DNA of 64,000 nucleotides. Origin: Alphaproteobacteria bacterium. GTDB lineage: Bacteria > Pseudomonadota > Alphaproteobacteria > TMED109. Below the pieces are notes generated by a model. That model was not told the DNA's origin. It made no database searches and was given only the letters and a program-made list of their open reading frames with translations. The translations under genes were made by a program, and so were the position numbers. The stretch is taken from the NCBI GenBank assembly GCA_022819905.1, contig JAJEGJ010000008.1, forward strand, positions 36,697 to 100,696, given 5' to 3'. The stretch's first letter is position 1; each line of letters begins with the position of its first letter. This document shows positions 1 through 8,242 of this stretch, piece after piece.

Positions 1-1215
1 GTGGTGCATGAGGCCGGCATCCGCCGCGGAAATCTTGATCACCGCCCCATCCGGAGCCAGATTCCCCCGCAAGATCGCCGTGCCCGCCCCCACATTGATG
101 GGCTTCGCCGACGGACGAATGACGTCCTCATTCCAGTTCTTGGCACCGCCCACGTTCTCGGCCACGGTGCGGCCGGTGACGGTGATGGCGTCGCCGTGGA
201 GGTGCGGAAGAATTTCCTTCATGACGACGGGCAACCCGCCCGCGTAGAAGAAGTCTTCCATAAGGTATTCACCGGACGGCTGCAGATTCACGATGAAGGG
301 AACTTCGCGGATGAGATCGTCGAAGTCCTGCAGGCGAAGCTGTACCCCGATCCGGCCGGCAATTGCCAGCAAATGCACGATCGCGTTGGTCGACCCACCG
401 ATCGCGGCGTTCACCTTGATGGCGTTCTCGAAGGCCTTTCGGTCAAGCACATCCGACAGTTTGAGGCCCGCCTCGACGTTCTGAACGATCTGCATTCCGG
501 CGCGCTCGGACAGCGCGTAGCGGCGCGAATCGACCGCGGGAATTGCCGCCGAACCGGGCAGCTGCAGTCCCAGCGCTTCGGACACACTCGCCATCGTGGA
601 GGCGGTCCCCATCGTCATGCAGTGGCCCGCGCTCCGGGACATGCAGGCCTCGGCTTCCTGATAGTCCTCCAGCGTGATCACCCCAGCCCGGAGGTCGTCG
701 GTCAGGCGCCAGACGTCGGTTCCCGAGCCGATGTCGCGGCCACGGTACTTGCCGTTCAGCATGGGCCCGCCGGTCACCACCAGCGTGGGGATGTCGACCG
801 ACGACGCCCCCATGATCGTGGCGGGCGTGGTCTTGTCACAGCCGCACAAGAGGACCACCCCGTCGAATGGATTGGCGCGGATGGATTCCTCGACGTCGAT
901 GCTGGTCAGGTTGCGGTACAGCATGGTCGTCGGCCGCATGACCGGCTCACCCAGGCTCATCACCGGGAATTCCAGCGGGAAGCCGCCGGCCTTCCAGACC
1001 CCGCGTTTCACCGCCTCGGCCACGCGGTCAAGGTGTGCGTTGCAGGGCGTCACCTCGCTCGCCGTGTTGCAGATACCGATCACCGGCCGGCCGTCGAAAT
1101 TCTCCGCCGCGAACCCCTGGTTCTTCATCCACGACCGGTGCGCGAAGTTCATCATCTCGTCGCCACCGAACCAGACGTGGCTCCGGTACCCCGATTCCCC
1201 GTTGCCTTTGGCCAT
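1..1215 (-). CDS. IlvD/Edd family dehydratase, pentonate (arabonate/xylonate)-type, 3'-truncated by window edge
   Basis: The minus strand reads 405 codons from an ATG at 1215 to the window edge with no stop, so about 170 C-terminal residues are missing compared with the usual ~570. The N-terminal HRSWMKNQG stretch, the CDKTTP motif (cluster-ligand Cys) and GGSTN are hallmarks of Fe-S dihydroxy-acid/sugar-acid dehydratases. HRSWMKNQG is most like L-arabonate/D-xylonate dehydratases rather than biosynthetic IlvD. Members dehydrate aldonic acids to 2-keto-3-deoxy acids in the cytoplasm. A G-rich stretch lies just upstream of the ATG. Branched-chain dihydroxy-acid dehydratase is the alternative and cannot be excluded without the C-terminus. 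Confidence 0.85.
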   Translation of the reverse strand, partial: MAKGNGESGYRSHVWFGGDEMMNFAHRSWMKNQGFAAENFDGRPVIGICNTASEVTPCNAHLDRVAEAVKRGVWKAGGFPLEFPVMSLGEPVMRPTTMLYRNLTSIDVEESIRANPFDGVVLLCGCDKTTPATIMGASSVDIPTLVVTGGPMLNGKYRGRDIGSGTDVWRLTDDLRAGVITLEDYQEAEACMSRSAGHCMTMGTASTMASVSEALGLQLPGSAAIPAVDSRRYALSERAGMQIVQNVEAGLKLSDVLDRKAFENAIKVNAAIGGSTNAIVHLLAIAGRIGVQLRLQDFDDLIREVPFIVNLQPSGEYLMEDFFYAGGLPVVMKEILPHLHGDAITVTGRTVAENVGGAKNWNEDVIRPSAKPINVGAGTAILRGNLAPDGAVIKISAADAGLMHH

Positions 1216-1623
1216 CCCTCAAACCCCCCAAGCATCGTCCGCCGCAACCCGTAGGTGCGACCAGTGCGGAGATACTAGGGGACGCCCGCGAAGGGCGCGA
1301 ACCGGGCCGGGTCAACTGCAGGCGATCGAAACGGTAGACAAACCCTGCCGACGCGGGTGCCCGGCAGCACAGGGTTACCCGGTCTTCACGCGGGTTCCGG
1401 CATTGCGCTGGATGGTCCGGGAGATGGCACGCAAGCCTGCGAGCGGGAGGATTCGCGTGATCGCGCTGTCGTGCCGTGATGCAGGCAGGAGTCGCAGCAC
1501 GAGCCTGTTGCGAGACGGCACCGCATCACCGGAGTCTGTAGTCTTCCGCGGTTCCAGGTGTGCCCCGGTGCGCCCGGTCGATCAGGATGGCACACCCAGT
1601 TGAGGGGAACAGGAGAGAATCGG
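1216..1623. other. Intergenic region between divergent genes
   Basis: This 408-nt stretch separates the divergently transcribed dehydratase and outer-membrane protein genes, so promoters for both should lie here. I see no convincing ORF, RNA gene or repeat. The only clear element is the purine-rich ribosome-binding sequence near 1608-1617 for the gene at 1624. Confidence 0.5.
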
Positions 1624-2517
1624 ATGCGACGATTCCGGGCGGGTGTAACCAGGGCAGTTGCCGTGCTGGGTCTTGGCGCCTGCTCGATCGCGGTGGCAGG
1701 CCAGGACGCCGCAGCCGGCGAGAGCGACCTCGGCGGGCCGGGTGGATCCGGCTGGTACGTGTCCCTTGGCGCCGGCACCATCGCATCCTCCGACCCGAAG
1801 CAGGCCGGCCGAAACCGGGACGACACCTGCTATCCGGATGATGACTGCGGGCATCTCGCAGGGGGGAGGCCTACCGGTTACCGATGGTTCTACGACCTGC
1901 ACGCCGATTCCGGCACGGCCGTCGAACTGGCTGTCGGCCGCTTCTTCGGTGCCACGCGTGTCGAGGTCGGGCTGACCCAGCGCCGAAGCGCCGTTGCGCA
2001 GGCCTTCACCGGAATCACCTATCTGGACGGTTCTCCGCTCGTCCGGGCGACGGACAGCGCCTATGAATCCGTGTCGAACGCCTCAACCGATGATCTGACA
2101 GTCCGGTCCCTGTCCGTCAACGTCTACCGCGATTTCCCGCTGGCCTACGGCATCACGCCGTATCTTGGAGCCGGAGTGGGCATGTCGGCGGCGGAACTCT
2201 CGGGGATCCATTACGAGGGCCGGTACCGGTGCAGGCCGGGGGTGCCATGCGACAACCCTGGTCAGTACGACGGCCTGCAGCACATTGATCTATCGGAAAC
2301 CGTGCCGTCGGGGCACATTCATGCTGGCGTCGATGTCGATCTCGGAAGCGGGATCCTCATCGGCCTGAAGCTGAGCTACAACCGCGTCGGCGATATCGAC
2401 GGCTCGCACGGGTACTCCGAGCACAAGGTCCCCGGTCTGACCAGTTACACGCGAATCAGCGAAATCGATCGGTGGTCGCTGCTTGTGGGGGCCAAGTACC
2501 TGCTTGACGGTAGCTGA
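1624..2517 (+). CDS. Outer-membrane beta-barrel protein (OmpA-like/opacity-type)
   Basis: 297 aa. The ATG at 1624 follows an AGGAGAG-like ribosome-binding site and gives a basic N-terminus, a hydrophobic core and an AxA-type signal cleavage region around residues 20-30. The same frame is open upstream to 1558, but that extension has no signal character. The mature start GWYVSLGAG is typical of 8-stranded porin-like/opacity barrels. Alternating hydrophobic strands run to the C-terminus (LLVGAKYLLDGS). Two Cys pairs (around the CYPDDDC stretch and CRPGVPC) may form loop disulfides. It is a probable surface or structural outer-membrane protein with no assignable specific role, and it slightly overlaps the alternative upstream start of the next gene. 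Confidence 0.7.
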   Translation: MRRFRAGVTRAVAVLGLGACSIAVAGQDAAAGESDLGGPGGSGWYVSLGAGTIASSDPKQAGRNRDDTCYPDDDCGHLAGGRPTGYRWFYDLHADSGTAVELAVGRFFGATRVEVGLTQRRSAVAQAFTGITYLDGSPLVRATDSAYESVSNASTDDLTVRSLSVNVYRDFPLAYGITPYLGAGVGMSAAELSGIHYEGRYRCRPGVPCDNPGQYDGLQHIDLSETVPSGHIHAGVDVDLGSGILIGLKLSYNRVGDIDGSHGYSEHKVPGLTSYTRISEIDRWSLLVGAKYLLDGS

Positions 2518-2593
2518 CGTCCGCTCTCCGCCGCGGCGCCGCCGCACCACTACCTGCGCGGTCGTGACCTCGACCACGTACGGAACCAAGGGC

Positions 2594-3136
2594 GTGGGCA
2601 ACGTGTGGGTCTTCGGGTACGGGTCGCTGATCTGGCGGCCCGGCATCGCTTACCAGGAGCGCCGTGTGGCACGTGTCCGGGGCTGGACCCGGCGCTTCTG
2701 GCAAGGCTCGCACGATCACCGCGGCCTCCCCCATGCGCCGGGACGCGTCGTGACGCTGGTCCCGGAAACCGGCGCCACCTGTGAAGGCGTTGCCTACCGG
2801 GTGGGGGAAGCGTTGGCCAAGGCCACGTTTGAAGGGCTCGATCATCGCGAGAAAAACGGCTACCGGAGGCATAGCGTGCAGCTCGAGTTTCGCCTGGGCG
2901 GGACCAGTGCCGGGATCGTCTACATCGCTCCCGTCGACAACCATGCGTTCCTCGGTCCTGCGCCCGTTGACGAGATGATCGCCCAGATCTCGCGTGCGGC
3001 TGGCCCCAGCGGTACCAACCTCGACTATCTTCGGCAGTTGGAATCGGCGCTCCGCCGCCTGGAAATCGACGATCCCCATGTCTTCGAACTCGCCCACCGA
3101 CTCCGCGACGGCCGGCCGCCGACCGGCGCCAGGTGA
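2594..3136 (+). CDS. chaC: ChaC-like gamma-glutamylcyclotransferase
   Basis: About 180 aa. The fold signature VFGYGSLIWRPG opens the protein and is followed by RVRGWTRRFWQGS and, further on, a GVAY segment, all typical of ChaC glutathione-specific gamma-glutamylcyclotransferases. These release 5-oxoproline from glutathione in the cytoplasm. The start is uncertain. GTG at 2594 or 2603 places the family motif at the N-terminus as expected. The frame is open back to an ATG at 2483, but that would overlap the preceding gene and add an Arg-rich tail unlike the family. ybdK, a glutamate-cysteine ligase homologue, lies 17 kb away, so the two are not co-transcribed. Confidence 0.85.
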   Translation: MGNVWVFGYGSLIWRPGIAYQERRVARVRGWTRRFWQGSHDHRGLPHAPGRVVTLVPETGATCEGVAYRVGEALAKATFEGLDHREKNGYRRHSVQLEFRLGGTSAGIVYIAPVDNHAFLGPAPVDEMIAQISRAAGPSGTNLDYLRQLESALRRLEIDDPHVFELAHRLRDGRPPTGAR

Positions 3137-3390
3137 CCCTCCCGGCCAGCCTTGTTCCGGCGATTCCCACTCGACCGCGGCGGGCCAACTTGCCGTGACG
3201 GAAGTCGGCGACCGCCGTCGCGAGTCAGCTGCGGGGGCAAGCGGAGGCCAAGGGGTGGTTGACCTGTCAGTTGGCGATATAAATTGCGGCGGCTTCGGGT
3301 GTCCACCGGCGTGCGATCAATCGCCACCTTCCAAACCAGAGCATTGATTCGGCGCGCGTTCCATCCCGCGCTTCTACACGAGGATCCACC

Positions 3391-4386
3391 ATGACCCAGA
3401 CCTACCGCGCCTTCGTAGTGCGCAAAGAGGACGACGCTACCCAGCTGGGATACGAAGAGCGGCAAGTCCCCGAACCACAGGCCGGCGAGGTGGTCGTGCG
3501 GATCGCGTGGAGTTGCGTGAACTACAAGGACGGGCTGGCAACCCTTCCGAAGGGGGGCGTGGTCCGTGCCTGGCCTCGGGTGCCCGGAGTGGACATGTCC
3601 GGTGTGGTTGCCGCATCGCGAGACGATCGGTTCCGCGCAGGAGACCAGGTGGTCTGTACCGGCTTCGACTTCGGCGTCAACCACGACGGTGGTTTTGCCG
3701 AATTGTGCTGCGTGCCCGGCGACTGGCTGTTCCACCGCCCGGACGGCCTCAGTCTTCGCGATTGCATGACGTTCGGTACTGCGGGATTCACCGCCGCACT
3801 GGCCGTGCAGCAGATGGAGCGGAACGGACTTGCCCCTGACAACGGCGAAGTTCTGGTAACCGGCGCCTCGGGCGGCGTGGGGAGCATGGCGGTCGCCATG
3901 CTGGCAAACCTCGGGTACCGCGTCGCCGCCGCCACCGGCAAGACCGACGCCGCAACATTCCTGACCGGGCTCGGGGCGGACACCATTCTGAGCCGGGAAG
4001 AAGTCAGCGCAGAACCGCGTCCCATCGGCAAGGCCCGGTGGGCGGGCGCGGTCGATCAGGTCGGCGGGCGCATCCTGGCGTGGACCCTTTCCACCATGGC
4101 GTATCGCGGGGTATGTGCGTCCACCGGCCTGACGGGGGGTCCGGGCCTTCAGTCGACCGTCTTTCCGTTCATCCTCCGAGGCGTCTCACTGCTCGGAATT
4201 GACTCGGTGATGTGCCCGATGGTCGAACGCGGCCCCCTCTGGACCCGGATGGCAGGAGAACTTCGGCCGTCGGACCTGGGTTCGATCACCACCGAAATCG
4301 GGTTCGACGACCTTCAGGCGTCGCTTGCGACCATTCTGAAGGGTGGCGTCACCGGTCGCACCGTCGTTCGGGTCGCCGGCGACTGA
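3391..4386 (+). CDS. acuI: MDR-family NADPH oxidoreductase, AcuI/YhdH type (acrylyl-CoA reductase-like)
   Basis: 331 aa, the usual size. The GroES-like N-terminal half contains SCVNYKDGLA, the start of the quinone-oxidoreductase core and characteristic of YhdH/AcuI. The Rossmann segment VTGASGGVGS is the NADPH-binding motif. No structural zinc-binding Cys cluster is present, as in this subfamily. AcuI reduces acryloyl-CoA to propionyl-CoA in DMSP and 3-hydroxypropionate metabolism. YhdH homologues have broader enoyl or quinone substrates, so the exact substrate is inferred. The gene is monocistronic, converging with the amidase gene 10 nt downstream. Confidence 0.85.
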   Translation: MTQTYRAFVVRKEDDATQLGYEERQVPEPQAGEVVVRIAWSCVNYKDGLATLPKGGVVRAWPRVPGVDMSGVVAASRDDRFRAGDQVVCTGFDFGVNHDGGFAELCCVPGDWLFHRPDGLSLRDCMTFGTAGFTAALAVQQMERNGLAPDNGEVLVTGASGGVGSMAVAMLANLGYRVAAATGKTDAATFLTGLGADTILSREEVSAEPRPIGKARWAGAVDQVGGRILAWTLSTMAYRGVCASTGLTGGPGLQSTVFPFILRGVSLLGIDSVMCPMVERGPLWTRMAGELRPSDLGSITTEIGFDDLQASLATILKGGVTGRTVVRVAGD

Positions 4387-4396
4387 CCAAGCTGCC

Positions 4397-5857
4397 TCAG
4401 AGCGGTGGGCGGCGGCCGACCAGCCCGAGTTCCCGTTCCAGCGCCCCCGCCGCCTGAAACACGACCTGGTCGCGGTACCAAGGGCCGACCAGCTGCACCC
4501 CGACCGGCAGTCCCTCGAAGAAGGCCGCATTCACGGATGCCGCGGGGTGGCGGGTCAAATTGAAGATGGGCGTAAAGGGCACCCACGCGAGCGGGTTCCG
4601 TTCCCATCCGTCCGGGAAATTCTGCTCGGCCTTGAACGGCAGCACCGGCATGGTCGGACCGAGCAGCACGTCAAACGGTCCGGCGCGGAATTGCTCGGTC
4701 AGCCAGGTCCAGAGGATCTCCCGCCCTTCCTGCGCCTCGTAGTACTCGCCAAGACCGCATTTCCGGCCGGCTTCACAGAACGACTGCAGGTTGGGATCGA
4801 GGAGTTCGTAGTGGCTGGCGCCCAGGTCATCGGCCAGGCGCGCCGCCCCCATGATCCAGATCAGCCGGAAAATGCGCGATGGATCGCGGGGCCATTCAAG
4901 CGAGATCTCCTGCACGTCCGCACCAGCTTCGCGCAGCGCGTCGGCGGCATCGCGCGTCGCCCGCACGACGGCAGGATCGAGTTCCTGCCCGTCGATCGCG
5001 TGCAGCATCCCGAAATCGGGGGTGTAGGCGACCCTTAGGCCCTTGGCTCCGGCCGACGCGGCCGCGCGGTAATCCGTATCGTCGGGAGGCAGCGCGTGAA
5101 AGTCGCGATGATCCGGTCGGTTGATCACTTCGAACAGGAGCGCACCGTCCGTCACGGTGCGCGCCATGGGACCCACGTTGGCCACCGTGCCGAACAGCGA
5201 CAGCGGCCATGCCGGAACTCGCCCGAAGGACGGCTTGTGGCCAAAGAGACCCGTGAAGCTCGAGGGAATGCGCACCGATCCCCCGCCGTCAGTGCCAAGG
5301 GCCAGGGGGCCCATCCCGCCGGCAACAGCGGCGCTGGCTCCGCCGGACGATCCACCAGGCGTGAGGTCGGGGTTCCAGGGATTCCGCGTCACGCCGCAGA
5401 GAATGCTCGACGTGGTGCCCTTGTGTCCGTATTCCGGTGTCGACGTCTTGCCGAGGAGCACCGCGCCGTGCTCCCGCAGGCGCGCCACGGCCGGCGCATC
5501 GTCGTCCCAGGGCCCGTCTGCCGGCACCGTGAGGGAGCCCTTGCGCGTGGGCCAGCCCTCGGTCAGCAGCAGATCCTTGACCGATACCGGCACGCCATCC
5601 AGCGAACCGAGTGGTGCGTCCCGCTGCCAGCGTGCTTCCGAGGCGCGGGCGTCTCGCAGGGTTCGTTCGGCATCGACGACGACGAAGCAATTCAGTTGCG
5701 GGTTGAGGGCATCGATGCGGGCCAGAACCGCTTCGGCCACTTCGACGGGGGACAGAGTCTTGCGCCTGTATCGGCCCAGGAGCTCGGCGGCTGTGAGGTA
5801 ATGCAGTTCTCCGGCGGGCGACAGCCCGTCGACTGCACTGGGTTCAGTTATCACCAA
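4397..5857 (-). CDS. Amidase (amidase-signature family)
   Basis: 486 aa. The Ser-cisSer-Lys triad is visible: Lys in PVSVKDLL, cis-Ser in GTDGGGSVR and the nucleophile in the PGGSSGGASAA loop. It differs clearly from the GatA encoded at 41-42 kb and is not next to gatB or gatC, so it is probably a catabolic or detoxifying amidase. These enzymes hydrolyse C-N bonds of amides, aryl amides or carbamates in the cytoplasm. No signal peptide is seen. The ATG at 5857 is the first in frame and matches family length. The substrate cannot be told from sequence. Confidence 0.88.
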   Translation of the reverse strand: MVITEPSAVDGLSPAGELHYLTAAELLGRYRRKTLSPVEVAEAVLARIDALNPQLNCFVVVDAERTLRDARASEARWQRDAPLGSLDGVPVSVKDLLLTEGWPTRKGSLTVPADGPWDDDAPAVARLREHGAVLLGKTSTPEYGHKGTTSSILCGVTRNPWNPDLTPGGSSGGASAAVAGGMGPLALGTDGGGSVRIPSSFTGLFGHKPSFGRVPAWPLSLFGTVANVGPMARTVTDGALLFEVINRPDHRDFHALPPDDTDYRAAASAGAKGLRVAYTPDFGMLHAIDGQELDPAVVRATRDAADALREAGADVQEISLEWPRDPSRIFRLIWIMGAARLADDLGASHYELLDPNLQSFCEAGRKCGLGEYYEAQEGREILWTWLTEQFRAGPFDVLLGPTMPVLPFKAEQNFPDGWERNPLAWVPFTPIFNLTRHPAASVNAAFFEGLPVGVQLVGPWYRDQVVFQAAGALERELGLVGRRPPL

Positions 5858-6232
5858 GACATTCCCTCCGACAATCCGCCAATCACCGGAACGTCAGCAG
5901 CTTCCCGGAGTGTATCGGCCGGCTTCTGGTCCCACCAGTCGATACTGGGCCATTCTCGCCGCCCGGCACCAGCACGACTGTGCTGATACACCCGTGCCCT
6001 GCGCGGGTGGACGGGAACGCGATCACGACGTTCACGAGTTTGCCCGCAGACAATGCTTGGAAGACGCGCATCCCGTTGGCTTCGCTTGGATTCCACAACG
6101 GCCAACGAGTTTCGGTGTGTTGATTGGCAAGCCTTATAGGTCTCGCACTCCGCGACGCGCGAGCCCGCCGCGAGCGGGCGACGCCGGAGATCCTGCACCA
6201 GGGTTTCCTTCCAGTGGCGCGCCGTTCACGAA
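5858..6232. other. Intergenic region with GC-rich inverted repeat
   Basis: 375 nt between two minus-strand genes. GCCCGC (6163-6168) and GCGGGC (6174-6179) form a perfect 6-bp stem around a 5-nt loop, flanked by CTCCG and CGGAG arms that could extend a cruciform. It lies downstream of the VOC gene, where a terminator would be expected, but no T-run follows on the minus strand. I see no gene here. Confidence 0.4.
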
Positions 6233-6673
6233 CTAGCCTTCCGCCTCCGCGAGGTACCCTTCTGCGTCGAGCGGCCAGAAGGGGTTGTACGCAACCTCCC
6301 AAACGTGCCCGTCCGGATCAGCAAAGTAGCCGGAATAGCCACCCCAGTAAGCGTTCTCCGGCTCTTTCAGGACGACGGCTCCTGCTGCGACGGCGGCAGC
6401 AAACGCCCCGTCCACCTCGTCAGGTGATGGGTAATTCTGCGCAAGCGTCATGGCTCCGGTACCGAGTCGGATTCCGGGTCGTCCCTGATCCGCTGCCAGC
6501 GCGTCCATTCCGATCAGGCCAAGCATCAAGCCCTTCAACCGATAAAACCTCACCTCAGGCAACGTCTCCGCTGCCTGCCAACCGAGTGCTTCGTAGAAGG
6601 CGCTGGATCGTTCGATGTCGTCCACGCCGAGCGAAATCAGCGTCACCCGCTGGGCGGTCAAATTGAGGGCCAT
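6233..6673 (-). CDS. VOC (glyoxalase/bleomycin-resistance) superfamily protein
   Basis: 146 aa. A beta-alpha-beta-beta-beta VOC module is recognisable from VTLISLGVDDIERSSAFYEALG and from the C-terminal half ending GYFADPDGHVWEVAYNP. The latter carries the conserved DPDGHxWE metal-ligand Glu region. The start is set at the ATG at 6673 because GGGAG lies 7-8 nt upstream; earlier in-frame ATGs have no such site. It is a cytoplasmic metal-dependent lyase, dioxygenase or resistance-type fold with no specific substrate predictable. The gene ends 5 kb from the meta-cleavage extradiol dioxygenase, which belongs to a different (LigB) fold. Confidence 0.85.
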   Translation of the reverse strand: MALNLTAQRVTLISLGVDDIERSSAFYEALGWQAAETLPEVRFYRLKGLMLGLIGMDALAADQGRPGIRLGTGAMTLAQNYPSPDEVDGAFAAAVAAGAVVLKEPENAYWGGYSGYFADPDGHVWEVAYNPFWPLDAEGYLAEAEG

Positions 6674-6723
6674 GGTCATTCTCCCGATCGGCCGGTCGTC
6701 AGGCGAAAACACGGTTTCCCGAA

Positions 6724-6771
6724 TTGACACTAATCGCTGGGCGACTTAGGGTCATATGATTTGATATCAAA
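6724..6771 (+). promoter_or_regulatory. Promoter and palindromic operator of the hpa operon
   Basis: TTGACA at 6724-6729 is followed after 17 nt by TAGGGT (6747-6752), a plausible but weak sigma70 pair; a better -10 look-alike, TATGAT, sits at 6755-6760. The perfect 12-bp palindrome TTTGATATCAAA occupies 6760-6771, overlapping that hexamer and ending 12 nt before the hpaB start codon. Its position and symmetry fit a repressor operator. The MarR gene closing the same cluster is the obvious candidate regulator (inference). Confidence 0.55.
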
Positions 6772-6783
6772 CTAGATTGCAGG

Positions 6784-8238
6784 ATGACGACGAGAACCGG
6801 TACCGAATATGTCAGCGGCCTGCGCGCTGACGGCCGTGAGGTCTGGCTGGGCGGAGAACGGGTGCAGGACGTGACCGAGCACCCGGCGTTCGTGGGCTCG
6901 GTTCAAGGCGTGTCCGGATTCTTCGACTGGCAGCACCTACACGCGGGGGATTGCATCTTTGCCGATCCGGTGTCGAAACAGCGGACTGGCATCAGCCATC
7001 TCATTCCGCGAAGCGCCAACGATCTGCTTCGTCGCCACACTGGCCTGGAACAACTGGCGCGTTACAGCATGGGGATGCTGGGGCGTACACCAGACTACGT
7101 GAATCTCACGTTTGCAGGCTTCGCTGGTCAGCCAAGTGTCTGGTCCGCAAACGGCAATGCACAGGGTGCGGAGAATCTGGTCGCGTTTCAGCGCCACGTC
7201 GCCGAGAAGGACCTGGCACTGACCCACACGATCATTCACCCCACTGTGGACGGGCGACTCCCTCCGTACGACGGCGTCAACGGAGAAGCAGCGCTCAGGA
7301 AGGTGTCTGATACCAGCGAGGGAATCGTCGTCCGAGGAGCCCGGATCCTGGCCACGCTCGGACCGTTCGCCGACGAGCTGGCGGTCTATCCGGGCCAGCC
7401 TATCCCGAAGGATCGTGACGACGTGGCACTGGTGTTCTCGCTTCCATTGTCCAGTCCTGGCCTCAAGATCATTTGCCGCGATCATTATGGGCTCGATGTC
7501 GACCCCTTCGACAAACCGTTCTCGTCCCGTTTCGACGAGCAGGACGCTTTTGTCGTGTTCGACGACGTCGAAGTACCGCGAGACCGCATCTTCCTGGACG
7601 GCGACCCCGCCACCTACAACGCCGTGATGGCCCGGGGGTGGGTGGGCAACATCATGCAGCAGACCAGCATACGAGCGATGGTGAAGCTGGAGTTTGCCTA
7701 TGAACTCTGCTGCCGCATGGCGGACGCGATCGGCCAAAGCCGGCGGCCGGACGTCATGCAGATGCTCGGGGAGATCTGGAGCTACGCTGAACTCACCCGG
7801 TCCGCTGTACGAGCGGCGGAAGCCGACGCACATGAATTCGCGGACGGCACGTGGTTCTGCAGCGAAGCGCCCTTCCGGGCGCTTCGCCCGACGCTGCCGG
7901 CATGGATGCCGCGGGTGAACGAGATCATCAAGCGCATCGGGTCACACAATCTGCTGGCGACGCCTTCAAGAGCGGGACTTGACCATCCCGACCTCCGCCC
8001 CTCGCTCGACCGCTACCTGCCGGGCGCCGGCGACGTCGACCCGGAAGCGCGCAGCCGCCTGTTCCGGACAGCCTGGGATTTTGCCGGTTCCGCGCTAGGG
8101 GGGCGCATGGAACTGTACGAGCGCTACTACCTCGCTTCCGCCGCGCGCGCATATGCGCTGGCCCACATGGGCGCCCAGAACGACCGCGAGTGGACCCAGG
8201 TCCCGGCATTCTGGTCGCACCTGGACGCCGCCCCGTAG
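6784..8238 (+). CDS. hpaB: 4-hydroxyphenylacetate 3-monooxygenase, oxygenase component
   Basis: 484 aa, HpaB/PvcC/HpaH flavin-monooxygenase family. The N-terminal RTGTEYVSGLR motif, HLIPRSANDLLRRH, the central FDDVEVPRDRIF segment and the acyl-CoA-dehydrogenase-like C-terminal helices match the family order and length. It hydroxylates 4-hydroxyphenylacetate to homoprotocatechuate using FADH2 from a separate reductase. No hpaC reductase is present in this window. First gene of an apparent operon, 12 nt downstream of the palindrome and 4 nt before hpaE. Other phenolic substrates are possible, but the downstream genes support the HPA route. Confidence 0.88.
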   Translation: MTTRTGTEYVSGLRADGREVWLGGERVQDVTEHPAFVGSVQGVSGFFDWQHLHAGDCIFADPVSKQRTGISHLIPRSANDLLRRHTGLEQLARYSMGMLGRTPDYVNLTFAGFAGQPSVWSANGNAQGAENLVAFQRHVAEKDLALTHTIIHPTVDGRLPPYDGVNGEAALRKVSDTSEGIVVRGARILATLGPFADELAVYPGQPIPKDRDDVALVFSLPLSSPGLKIICRDHYGLDVDPFDKPFSSRFDEQDAFVVFDDVEVPRDRIFLDGDPATYNAVMARGWVGNIMQQTSIRAMVKLEFAYELCCRMADAIGQSRRPDVMQMLGEIWSYAELTRSAVRAAEADAHEFADGTWFCSEAPFRALRPTLPAWMPRVNEIIKRIGSHNLLATPSRAGLDHPDLRPSLDRYLPGAGDVDPEARSRLFRTAWDFAGSALGGRMELYERYYLASAARAYALAHMGAQNDREWTQVPAFWSHLDAAP

Positions 8239-8242
8239 CCAC

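Noticed and set aside
1..1254. Plus-strand 417-codon open frame
   Set aside because: His/Arg-rich shadow of the minus-strand IlvD/Edd dehydratase, which has clear motifs.
7861..8100. Possible additional small gene inside the hpaB/hpaE junction
   Set aside because: All frames here are shadows; hpaB and hpaE are separated by only 4 nt.
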